Positions 1 through 9,637 of a DNA stretch of 64,000 nucleotides are shown here, piece by piece. Made by a program: the position numbers and the translations under genes. The stretch is from Azolla caroliniana (Eukaryota > Polypodiophyta), in NCBI GenBank assembly GCA_043228905.1, contig JBHGNT010000007.1:7502001-7566000 (forward strand), written 5' to 3'. The stretch's first letter is position 1. The number at the start of each line of letters is the position of its first letter. The notes beneath the pieces were generated by a model. The model did no database searches and was not told the origin of the DNA. It was given only the letters and a program-made list of their open reading frames with translations.

Positions 1-2800
1 CACAAAACAAGTGGTATAATGAGGATTGTAGAGAGTTGTATAGACAACTTAAGGTGTCGCGACTTAGTGGTACTATTTCCTCAATACAGGCTCGCAAAGA
101 GATGTGCAAGATGACACGTCGTAAAAGACGAGCTTGGGAAGCATCTCAATATTGGGAACTTTACCATATGTTCATGAGTAGGGACTACGCCCTTGCATGG
201 AAGAGACTACAGGAACCGAGACAACAAACACCCATCGAGGATCCCAATATTTGGCACACATATATCGAGAGACTCTACCATGTCCCCAACCAACCACCCA
301 TTCCAATGCCTTCCACACCTTGACCTACCATGGGGACACTTTTCATGACCTCTAGGGTCACGAAGGTCATAAAAAAGTTACAACATAGGAAATCCATGGA
401 CCACATAGGATTGCGAACCGAGCACATCATATATGCTTGAGAGTGCCTAGCCCCCCTTCTCACTCTAATCTTCAATCGTGCCCTCGCTGAGGGTTTTCCA
501 CCACAATGGGCCATGAACACAGTGGCCCCTATACATAAAGAAGGGGACCCAATGGACCCAAATACATATAGGACCATTTTGATAGGTCATACACTCGCTA
601 AACTATATGGTGCAGTAATGGAAGCGGAGCTCAATGATTATATGGAAACGTTAAGTCTTCGCACACCTGAGCAGGCTGGCTTTAGACGAGCCTTCTCCAC
701 TATTGACCATATCTTCACACTTAGGTGCTTAATTGACCAGACGAAGGCTCGTAAGAAGAAACTATATTGTTGCTTTGTGAACTTCCGCAAAGCCTTTGAC
801 ACGGTTCCTAGGGAGAGGTTGTTTGATAGACTTAAGAGCTTGGAGATACCAAATGACATGATCTGGGCCATTTATGCCTTATATGAGCAAGTCTTTGGGT
901 GCGCATGATGCCCAGGTGGCCTATCCGATTGTTTCAGTAGCACCGTTGGTGTAAAACAGGGTTGCCCCTTGTCACTGACTCTTTTGGGATTTACATTGAT
1001 GAGATCACTGATTTTATTGCTCGAAAGGGAGTAGTTATTGGGGATACACAAATTAGTCTCTTACTGTACGCATATGACATTGTCTTGCTCTCAGAGTCGG
1101 AACACGACCTACAAAAGCATCTTAATGCCCTAGATGACTTTTGTACACAACGAGGACTGGTAGTGAATATAATGAAAACTAAAGTCCTTATCTTTCATAC
1201 ATCGTCCCGAGTTAGGAGTAAATGTCACCTAACCCTCCCTCATAAACTAGTTGAGGTAGTGGGATCATATGTATACTTGGGAGTCACTTTTAGTGCTCAC
1301 TTAGGTAAATTCTCGATGACCCAGGCAGCCAAAGATAGGCTAACGAGAGGGTATGCATCCCTCTCACTCTTAGAGAGACAATGCCACCAGGCATACTTTC
1401 AAGAGCCACGAACTAAGGGATGGCTCTTCGACTCATTAGTGACCCCTTCCCTCATGTATTCATCAGTAGTATGGGCCCTAGGTCTACCATCCTTCATGTG
1501 GACGCAATAAGAGAGACCTTTGGTGACGATGTTATCACGTCAACTCCGAAACAAATCGACAATACCGCATGACATTATTAGAGCAGAGTTTAGTCTACCC
1601 TCGATGTTAGTAGAAGCACTCTTTCAAATGGTAGTTTTTATTCATCGGATACATAGCCAACCACAAGATAGGATATCCCGTCGAGCCTTTAAGGCATCCC
1701 GATCCCTACATGCGTCTGGAGATACTAGCTCTTGGTATAGCATTGTGGTGAGTTGGTTACTTGCAAATGACATAGACATTAATAACCTACCTCCCCTTAA
1801 GTACAACCATGGGACTGATCAAACTCTAATATCTCATGAAGACCGTAATAAAGTGATATGCCAAGAAATATGGCAAATTTACACTCGATATAAATGGATC
1901 ACCCCACGAGAGCCACTCCCATCTAAAATGTTGTATTATAAGGAACACTTCTTGCACTTCTCTAAGTTAGGTTTTATTACACGACCAAGATATCTAGATA
2001 CATTCTTATCAAATGCACTAAGGGTGGCCATTGGACAACTTAGGATATCATCTCACCAACTTGAGATTGAGAATGGTCGAGCTAATAGAGTCCCTAGAGA
2101 GGAAAGGCTATGTAGGTTATGCCACATAGAGATAGAGGATGAGTATCACTTCACATGCAAGTGCCCAACTTATGCCGAGATACAGGCGGAATACCAAGAC
2201 ATATTAGGACCCTCTCCCACCCTCTCCAAACTATTAGATACCCTGAGTGTAAAAAGACTAGGTAGGTATATCTTAGAGCTAAAACAACATAGGGAGAATA
2301 AATTACAAAGTGTTAATCATAACCCATTTACTATTCATCAACATGTAACTAGTGTAATATTTCAAGAACAAAGGGAGACGATGAATGTGGATACACTTAC
2401 ACCGCTCAGCCTCTCCCTTGAGAAAGCAGAAATACAAAGAACAACCAAACACCCTCGGATGTTGGGCTTCAAAACAAGTCGACATGGAGTAGAAAAGATT
2501 AAGAAGATAAGGGAACGTGAGCTACGTCGACTAGAAGCTATGGTTGGGGTACCTTTTACATTGGGACCACGAGCCACATCCATATCGCAACCCTTCGAGA
2601 GACTTGGATGGAAATGAAATTAGGCCTAGTATAACATCTTTTCATTGTAGAACATGTTTTTTTTTTAGAACTATTTTTTATCTTATTTTGATTTTTTACT
2701 TTCGATGAATGAGTAAATATCCCATTTTTTGTAAACCATTTGTCTCATGGGCCAAATTTGGCCTTAGAAGACGTTAATATATCTTTCTTTCTTTCTTTCT
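1..2800 (+). mobile_element. LINE-A, non-LTR retrotransposon (3' part)
   Basis: This is the 3' portion of a non-LTR retrotransposon that enters from beyond the left edge; its endonuclease would lie outside. It holds a broken reverse transcriptase frame followed by a short 3' untranslated region (2618-2800) that ends in a CTTT microsatellite rather than poly(A). A 5'-truncated second copy at 51333-51961 ends in the same microsatellite, so the tail belongs to the element. The short 3' region with a simple-repeat tail recalls RTE-type LINEs, but I cannot assign the clade. Confidence 0.85.
36..2617 (+). pseudogene. LINE-A reverse transcriptase, frameshifted and stopped
   Basis: The frame opens with the linker between endonuclease and reverse transcriptase (36-323), then an RT core (513-908) with the motifs PEQAGFR and FRKAFDTVPRERL. 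Near 908-985 the frame shifts, and RT continues at 962-1510 with FGIYIDEI and the catalytic-box region LLYAYDIVLLS. The usual YADD has become YAYD, so a catalytic aspartate is lost. A TAA at 1508-1510 interrupts the same frame, which resumes at 1520-2617. The C-terminal part has a Cys-His cluster (CRLC...YHFTCKC) like those found after RT in many LINEs. The product cannot be active. Confidence 0.85.
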
Positions 2801-3014
2801 ATCACATCAAGAATAATGGATATAAACATGAATTCTTCTCAAATTGTGGGGGACATCGATATCTTTCTTTCTTTCTATCACATCAAGAATAATGGATATA
2901 AACATGAATTCCTCTCAAATTGTGGAGGACATCGATATCTTTCTTTCTTTCTATCACATCAAGAATAATGGGTATAAACATGAATTCCTCTCAAATTGTG
3001 GGGGACATCGATAT
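2801..3014 (+). repeat. 76-bp tandem repeat, about three copies, at LINE-B start
   Basis: The block beginning ATCACATCAAGAATAATGG starts at 2801, 2877 and 2953, giving a period of exactly 76 bp with very few differences. Each unit contains an ATG followed by the first codons of LINE-B ORF1 (MNSSQIV), and the last unit runs straight into that ORF. The repeats therefore sit where 5' monomers of a LINE would be. They also contain ATCTTTCTTTC, which resembles the LINE-A tail. Confidence 0.85.
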
Positions 3015-4392
3015 GGAAACAATTGATCCAAAAAAGATTAATGTGATGGTTGAATGTAATCGTGAAAGGGAAGACATTGGAAGCTCTAAGAGGTTAAAGG
3101 GCATTGAGGAAATTAATGAGAAAAAAGCGACATATGCCGAAGTAATACATGTAGATGAGGTTGATAAGGATAATTGTAATTGGGATACTTTATGGGGAAT
3201 TGCCAATACCTTATTGTCTGATATTGCGGAAGAAAATGAAAATGCAGCGAAAGAATGCAATGATAAGGATGTGCATGATGTGGATGTTGATGCTAAGGTA
3301 GTGTTGCAATCTTTTGATGTATTCTATGATTGTGTAGTTATATTGTTTTTTACTGGGAAACTCCCATACATTAATTGGATTAAACAATGGTTGAACACAA
3401 TTGTGTCACCAAATTGTGTTGAAAATATATATGCAGGACCACGAGGGTTTCATGATGTAGTGTTTCGTTCACCGGAACATCGAAGTGCACTGTTGGCTAA
3501 AGTTCCAGTGTTTTTTGATAAACGATTGGTGCATGTAATGCAATAGTCCCCTGTTGTGGACTATCATGCTTTGTTGAAACAAGAATGCCCTGTTTGGGTA
3601 ATAGTGGATTGTAAGCATGCTTTTTTATGGCCACTTTCACTAGAGTTGATGAGTTAAATGGGTAAAATGTTGGTATCTCCACATGCAAATGCTACAAATA
3701 AGTACAGATTTTGTGTGTTATGGGATACAAGTCGTAAGAGGCCAGGATGGGTGCGTATGAACACACCTAGAATGAAAAGACTTTGTTTTAAATTGAAATG
3801 GGAGACATTTGTAGGTCACTATTTTGGATGTGGTGAATGGGGTCACTTTATGGCAGAATGCCATTGTCATTGTCCTTCAACTATAGAGATTCCTAATGAA
3901 GGGAATAGTAAGGAAGGAGTTGGGAGAGATGTTGGTGTGTTAGATATGGTGGTTGTTATGGATGAAGGAACATCATCTAGAGCAGGTTATAAAGAGGTTT
4001 CACTTCAAGGTTTGGGCCTTAAGAATAAGGGAACTCAATCTATGGATATGGAAAAACAAAATTTGGTGGTTATAGATAAGGGGAAAAAACCGTTGGATAG
4101 AACTAGTAATGATGTTGTTGTTGAAAAGGATTGGCATCAGGTTAAGGGCAAGTCGAAGGGCAAATCAATGAATATGCAACGTAATAGTTTGCCCACTACT
4201 CGTGAGACTACTTGGAAAAGTAATTCAGGAACTAGGGAGGGTCCTCAAAAAGTTCCTTGGAAAAGACAATTTAAGGATAATGGAAAAGACAACTCTAAGG
4301 ATGTGGTGCATGAAAATCCATATGCTACATTGGAACATGATTTGACTACTTTCATGACATTGGTTGCTCTAAAGGAGCAAGTGCACCCATAA
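2980..4392 (+). pseudogene. LINE-B ORF1 (nucleic-acid-binding protein), two in-frame stops
   Basis: One frame of about 470 codons starts at the ATG in the last 76-bp repeat. It is interrupted by stops at 3544-3546 and 3655-3657. The first part has the pattern of the plant LINE ORF1 domain (DUF4283-like): a FFTGKLPYINWIKQWL segment, then GFHDVVFRSPEHR and FFDKRLV. Downstream is a single zinc knuckle (CGEWGHFMAEC) followed by a Lys/Ser-rich basic tail. ORF1 proteins of this type bind element RNA. The element cannot make a full-length product. Confidence 0.75.
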
Positions 4393-4405
4393 CATTGTTG
4401 ACTAA

Positions 4406-5583
4406 ATGAAAGTGGTAACATGGAATGTGAGAGGGGAATGTTCTCCTCATAAGAAGTATATATTATGGCAAACTTTATTAAGTAAAGAATGGGATATATT
4501 ATGTGCAGTTGAGCATAAGTGTCATGAGTTAGCAGGATCCACAGTTCATTTGCGTGGATATTTATCATTCTATGCAAGACATCTTAATAATCATTATTCA
4601 GGTGTGGTATTAATCGTGCGGGATAAGTATTTTCCTCATGTGGTGCATAATGATCCTTATGGTCGGTTTTTGGTTCTAGAAATCACTTTTTTTGGCGAGG
4701 TTGTGTGGGTGGTTGGGATTTATGCCCCTAACCAAGCCACTCAACGTATGGGTGATTTTAACATGTGTGTTGATGCATCTCAATCTACGTCTGAACATTC
4801 AATCATGGATGATCCTGAGCAACTTGCTTGGGATTCATTAGCTATGGAGGTTTTGAAGTTGGATGTTTGGACATGGTTGCATGGGAATGATCCAGGTTTG
4901 ACCTTCTAATCCACTCAACATGGAGTCGGTTAGATAGAATGTATGTGATGCACAATGATTCTTTTTTACCGACATCACTTCGTATGACAGTTTTACAAGA
5001 TGTAGGACCTTCAAATCACTTTCCTATTTGTTTGGAAATTTGTGGTCATGCAATTCACATGTATAAATCCTTACTTGGAAAGCCTCCATTACGCTTTAAC
5101 TCTTCTCTTTTGCTTCAACCTCACTTTGATTCTCTCATGGAGCAAATTTTGGTAAATTTTTCACAAGAAGTGAATCTTAAAGGAGTTAAAGCATGGGATA
5201 TTACATTACAAAATATTAAGATCATTCATCATATGTATGGAGTAACTAATGAAAAACGAAGAAGAGGTCTTCTAAAATTCTCACAAGTTCTCTCTAGGTG
5301 TAATGCATTATTGATACGTGCACCTTTAGATGAGGAGCTTTTGGATATCCAAAGTCAATTGCATGTATTATTTCTTAGTTGCAATGCCAAAGTTATAGTT
5401 ATGCGACAATTGAGGGATGGGCTCATAGATAATCAATGTCAATTCCATTTGTTTTTCCAAGTGTTACATCCTACTTATACTCGATCTAATGTGGTACATG
5501 TGAAGCAAGGTGATGAATGGATAGTGGATCCTACTAAAATAATTGACATACGTGTTCATTACTTTAAGGAGTTGATTGACCCA
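4406..5583 (+). pseudogene. LINE-B ORF2 endonuclease and linker, broken
   Basis: The frame begins with MKVVTWNVRG, the start of an apurinic-type endonuclease domain. It continues through a VVGIYAPN segment and MGDFN with its catalytic aspartate. About 18-20 residues usually found between IYAPNQ and GDFN are missing, so the nuclease carries an internal deletion. A stop and frame change occur at 4907-4939, after which the linker towards RT runs to the Copia-1 insertion point. Confidence 0.78.
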
Positions 5584-5648
5584 TGTAAAGAATCAAGAGA
5601 TGGATTCTTGTGAAGCGGAATAGGTGTGAATTGTGTGTGTGTGTGTAT

Positions 5649-5707
<59 letters not shown>

Positions 5708-5993
5708 TATACGCAAGGTTAAGTATATTAACAAAGGGGAAAAACACAACAACATACAAGGTGGGAGGAGGGTGCTTTATATAGTCACCCTCTCTCTTCA
5801 TTAACTACAAGACTCATGGAGCATGGGGAATGTGAAAGCTCATAAGTTATGTGTCATAGAATATGATTCTATGACTCATACTAAATGCTAGAATACAAAG
5901 TGGTGACTTAATGGTGACTCTTGACCGTTGGAGTGTCTATTCACTCTCAAGGTGAGTTCAGACACTAGACCAAGTTGAGCTTGATTCTCAACA
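5584..5993 (-). repeat. Copia-1 3' LTR
   Basis: This 410-bp LTR reads TGTAAAGAATC at its left end and ATTCTCAACA at its right end. It matches the flanks of the interrupted LTR at 20737-22313 apart from microsatellite length and a few substitutions. Read on the minus strand it has CTATATAAAGC, a TATA-like promoter box. It contains a GA microsatellite at about 5653-5703 that is shorter and followed by CA repeats in the other LTR. Confidence 0.92.
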
Positions 5994-6012
5994 CGCCCCC
6001 TCAAGCTCAAGT
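5994..6012 (-). promoter_or_regulatory. Copia-1 polypurine tract
   Basis: On the minus strand the sequence next to the 3' LTR reads CTTGAGCTTGAGGGGGCG, a purine-rich plus-strand primer typical of copia elements. A second, similar GCTTGAGGGGGAG occurs about 180 bp away at 6178-6191, just after the end of the pol frame. Confidence 0.75.
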
Positions 6013-6169
6013 CGGGTCGGTTTCAAACAGTTCCGGAGTCCGCGTCGACTCGCATCGATTCGTATTTTCCAGCTTGTGTTGTGCGTAGTTACGAAGTCTG
6101 TGCTTCGGCTTGCGTCTTTCTTCGCGGCTTTGTGTGGTTGCGGAATCTACACGTTATTGCGTAGTATCT

Positions 6170-7452
6170 TCAGTACTCCCCCTCAAGCTTGGCAGGTCAG
6201 GGATCGTCAATCCGAGATCGGTCATGAATTGCCATAGCTTGTCGGCTCCTAAGGCTTTAGTGAAGATGTCGGTCGTTTGAAGATTGGTGCTAATGTGCTG
6301 TAGGTCGACATCGCTAGCTAGAACGCGCTCTCAGATGAAGTGATAATGTACTTCGATGTGCTTTGTCCGCGCGTGGAACACCGGGTTCTGAGCCAGATAG
6401 ATACTGCTCATGTTGTCGTAGTAAAGGGAGGTCAGATCCTTGATGGGTACGCCCAGATCCTTCAAAATCCTCTTGAGCCATATGGCTTCACACGCAGCTA
6501 CGGTTGCGCCCCTGTATTTCGCCTCCGTACTCGAAAGAGCGACGCTAGGCTGCTTCTTGTTACTCCAGGATATTGCTTTGCTGCCGAGGGAGAAAACAAA
6601 TCCGGAGGTTGATCTTCTATCAGCTTTGTAGCCGGCCCAATCGGCGTCTGTGTACCCCTCGAGTCGTATTGGAATCGCGGTCTTGTAGAGGATGCCACAA
6701 TCCATTGTGCCACTCACGTATCGTAGAACTCGCTTAGCGCAATCCAAGTGAGTATCACGCGGTGTTTGCATGAATTGGCTAAGGAGACCGATCGGATAAC
6801 TGAGATCGGGTCGAGTGATCGTGAGGTAGATGAGACTCCCGATGAGTTGCCGATACTGAGTCAGCTCACGCGCATTGGTGCCGGAGTTTGCATCCAGTTT
6901 AATATTGTGATCGAGTGGGGTTGCGGCGGATTTGCACTCAACCATACCGAACTTGTATAACAAGTTGAGGATGTAGTGTTGTTGAGAGATCATGATTCCG
7001 GCTGGAGTCCGAATTACCTCGATGTGGAGGAAGTAGTGGAGCTCCTTCATGTCCGTCATCTCGAACTTGTCGGAGAGGAGGGATTTGACCTTATTGATGT
7101 CGACGAGATGCTCACCGCCAATTACTAGGTCATCCACATATAAAATGATGACGATCGGACTTGCGGAATCACTTCCTATGTAGAGGGAGTTGTCCGATTT
7201 TGACATACGGAAGCCGATTTGATGAAGTTATTGCATTATCTTTGAATGTCAAGCACAAGGTGCTTGCTTGAGGCCGTAGAGTGGTTTCTTGAGTCGGCAT
7301 ACAACTTCCGGATGGGTGCTCGAGTTGAAGCCGGGTGGTTGTATCATGTACACCTCCTCTCCCAATTCGCCTTGTAGAAAGGCGTTCTTGACGTCCATTT
7401 GATGGAGGTGCCACCCTTTCGCCGCGGCAAGCGCAATTACGGTCCGTACCGT
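6170..7452 (-). pseudogene. Copia-1 reverse transcriptase C-terminal part and RNase H
   Basis: From the insertion point the minus strand reads [20 protein letters not shown], then YGLKQAP, the RT segment preceding the active site. After a frame break near 7206-7250 it continues with the intact catalytic box LYVDDLVIGG. RNase H follows with EGYTDADWAGY, RRSTSGFVF and SSTEAKYRG. A TGA at 6328-6330 precedes the conserved IFTKALGADKLW end. The active-site residues remain, but the frame is interrupted and the N-terminal RT lies 9.5 kb away because of the nested insertion. Confidence 0.88.
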
Positions 7453-7739
7453 TGTCGTGTGGTTTTTCACACACGATATGAAAACTAGTAAAATAATTAT
7501 TTACGATTAGCTTAATATATGGATATGGAAAGATATCAAGAGCTTAATAGCATATTTTACTACGCATAAAACGGATAAACAAGTATCAAGTTATGTGAGT
7601 ATGAAGTTTGAAGAAAAGAAAAGAAAAGACAAAATTGTGAGATATCCCACATAGATAGGACAACATTGGAACCCAGAATATATAAGGGAAACCAAAACAT
7701 ATTTGTTCTATCAATGTGTGGAGCATAGAATGTTCAGGG

Positions 7740-8823
7740 TGACTTGGGCTACATTATGTGGTATGCATGCTTTAGGTGTATGTGTGTGTGCATGGTTGCG
7801 TGGACGTTTTTTGATGCACCCGTGCATGGACGTCTTCGGATGTACGCGTGTGTGCAAGTTTCGGACGGGTGCGTATGTGTGGACGAGCGCGCGGACGCGT
7901 GCATGTGTGGATGCGTACACTACAGTGCGGTCAAGACTTTTGCGTGTGGATGTGTACACGGTGCGAGTTGGACGCGCGCGCGTGTGGATGCGTACACTAC
8001 TACGCGGTCGCGAGCGCGCGGACGCGTGTGTGCACGTTTAGGGCGTACGTGCGTGTGCATGGCTACGTGGACGTTTTCTAATGCACCCGTGCATGGACGT
8101 CTTCGGATGTACGCGCGTGTGCAAGTTTCAGATGGATGCGTATGTGCGGACGAGTGCGCGGACGCGTGTGCACACGCGCGCATGCGTGGATGCGTACACT
8201 ACGGTGCGGTCGAGACTTTTGCGCGCGGATGCGTACACGGTGCGGGTTGGACGCGCGCGCGTGTGGATGCGTACACTACTACGCGCGCATGTGTGGATGC
8301 GTACACTACGGCGCGGTCGAGACTTTTGCGCACGGATGCGTACACGGTGCGGGTTGGACGCGCGCGCGTGTGGATGCGTACACTACTACGCTCGCATGCG
8401 TGGATGCGTACACTACGGCACGGTCGAGACTTTTGCGCGCGGATGCGTACACGGTGCGGGTTGGACGCGCGCGCGTGTGGATGCGTATACTACTACGCGG
8501 TCGCGAGCGCGCGGACGCGTGTGTGCACGTTTAGGGCGTACGTGCGTGTGCATGGCTGCGTGGACATTTTCTGATACACCCGTGCATGGACGTCTTCGAA
8601 TGTACGCGCGTGTGCAAGTTTCAGACGGATGCGTATGTGCGGATGAGCGCGCGGACGCGTGTGTGCACACGCGCGCATGCGTGGATGCGTACACTACGGC
8701 GCGGTCGAGACTTTTGCGCGCGGATGCGTACACGGTGCGGGTTGGACGCGCGTGCGTGTGGATGCGTACACTACTACGCGGTCGCGAGCGCGCGGACACG
8801 TGTGTGCACACACGCGCACACGT
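7740..8823. repeat. GC-rich minisatellite with higher-order units
   Basis: Short modules such as GTGGATGCGTACACTACTACG and GACTTTTGCGCGCGGATGCG alternate in a higher-order pattern. A longer unit starting GCATGG(C/T)(T/A/G)CGTGGAC begins near 7790, 8059 and 8549, the last interval being expanded by extra copies of a shorter module. The region is far richer in CpG than its surroundings and has long alternating purine-pyrimidine runs (GCGCGCGCGTGTG). Many frames stay open only because of the periodicity. The array continues at 16145-16310 on the other side of the gypsy insertion. Confidence 0.9.
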
Positions 8824-9366
8824 TGTCGTGCCTTTCGGCTCCGGATCGTTGCGTGAGTCGGGTGGGAACCACAGAGGTCTTGGACTAGGAGAAAGAAGTT
8901 CGTGAGATAGAGATTAATTATGAGTAAATAGCAAAGAGAAAGATAAGAAACTCGTGAATCACACGAGTATACTATATTAATTGGTACTTAGGGTGTTAAG
9001 AGAGAAGTAGATGTATAAATCGTGAATCCCACGAATAATTTTTGTATTGATTAATTCTTAATCCAAATAATCAACAACAACTACAATGTGCTCCCCGTCC
9101 TTATATAGTGATGGGAGAGACTAAGCATAGCTACATGCTTTTTCTAATATGATCATGCACACTAAATGTGCATGTAATGCTTTTTTTATTTCCTAAGTAT
9201 AGGGCCCATGCACGCTAGATGTGCATGAGTTATTTTTAGTGTCTCGCGTTTTTCTTTTTCATATATTAAGAAAAATACACGATTTACCTTTTAATAAAGG
9301 TATGCATAAATAAAGGTCTTATACATATTAAATCTATATTTAGAACACTTAAGAGAATTTAATGTA

Positions 9367-9455
9367 ATGGTAAGGTTGGGATTTGTCAACGTGGAGGTGC
9401 AGAGTTCGAATCACGCCCTGCGCAGTAGTGAGTATTTCCTTTCTTTTTACATTTA
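9367..9455 (+). other. tRNA/SINE-like segment in the 3' LTR
   Basis: On the plus strand, opposite to gypsy transcription, TAATGGTAAGGTTGGGA resembles a Pol III A box. It is followed about 30 bases later by AGAGTTCGAATCACGC, a close match to a tRNA T-arm B box, then a T-rich end. This is the layout of a plant tRNA-derived SINE head. It is too degenerate to fold as a tRNA, so I do not call a tRNA gene. The same segment sits in the right LTR at 15861-15949. Confidence 0.5.
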
Positions 9456-9473
9456 TGTCTCTTTATCCGGCTC

Positions 9474-9570
9474 TTCCTTGCCGGTATGCCGTTTTCTTCC
9501 TTGCCGGTATGCCGTTTTCCTCCTTGCCGGTATGCCGTTTTTCCCTCTTGCCGGTATGCCGTTTTCTTCC
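9474..9570. repeat. Four-copy short repeat in gypsy LTR
   Basis: The motif CTTGCCGGTATGCCGTTTTC is repeated four times in tandem at a spacing of about 22 bp with small spacer changes. It directly follows the tRNA-like segment. The right LTR has the same array at 15968-16064. Confidence 0.9.
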
Positions 9571-9637
9571 GGTTCTCACCGAGCACTCCATTCTCTATCC
9601 GGAGAGACAAAAATATAATTTCCACATAGTGTGCAAC

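Larger units (their letters stand above)
2953..5583 (+). mobile_element. LINE-B, L1-like retrotransposon, 5' half
   Basis: This is the upstream half of an L1-like LINE carrying ORF1 and the endonuclease part of ORF2. It stops at codon CCA (5581-5583), where Copia-1 is inserted. The downstream half resumes at 22319. Removing Copia-1 and one copy of the ACCCA duplication joins YFKELIDP to QLLMTNEV in one uninterrupted frame, which shows the two halves are one element. Confidence 0.88.

Noticed and set aside
2844-3026. Upstream ATG-initiated frames in the 76-bp repeats as separate small genes
   Set aside because: They are tandem copies of the ORF1 start region and end within the repeats. Only the last copy leads into a long frame.
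5559-5804. Frames rich in RE or SL repeats around the GA microsatellite
   Set aside because: They translate the dinucleotide repeat and adjoining LTR. The same happens at 20746-20940, 33098-33307, 42440-42796 and 53352-53675.
7703-8905. Several long open frames of 60-276 codons on both strands, Arg/Cys/Val/Thr-rich
   Set aside because: They arise from the GC-rich minisatellite, whose periodicity keeps many frames open at once. Repeated phrases such as CVDAYTT appear in shifted frames. No domain or start context supports a protein.
9367-9455. A tRNA gene in the gypsy LTR
   Set aside because: A- and B-box-like motifs are present, but acceptor and anticodon stems do not pair, so it is at best a tRNA-derived module.
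9474-9570. CRISPR-like direct repeats
   Set aside because: The units are contiguous, with no unique spacers of constant length, lie within an LTR and are in plant DNA.
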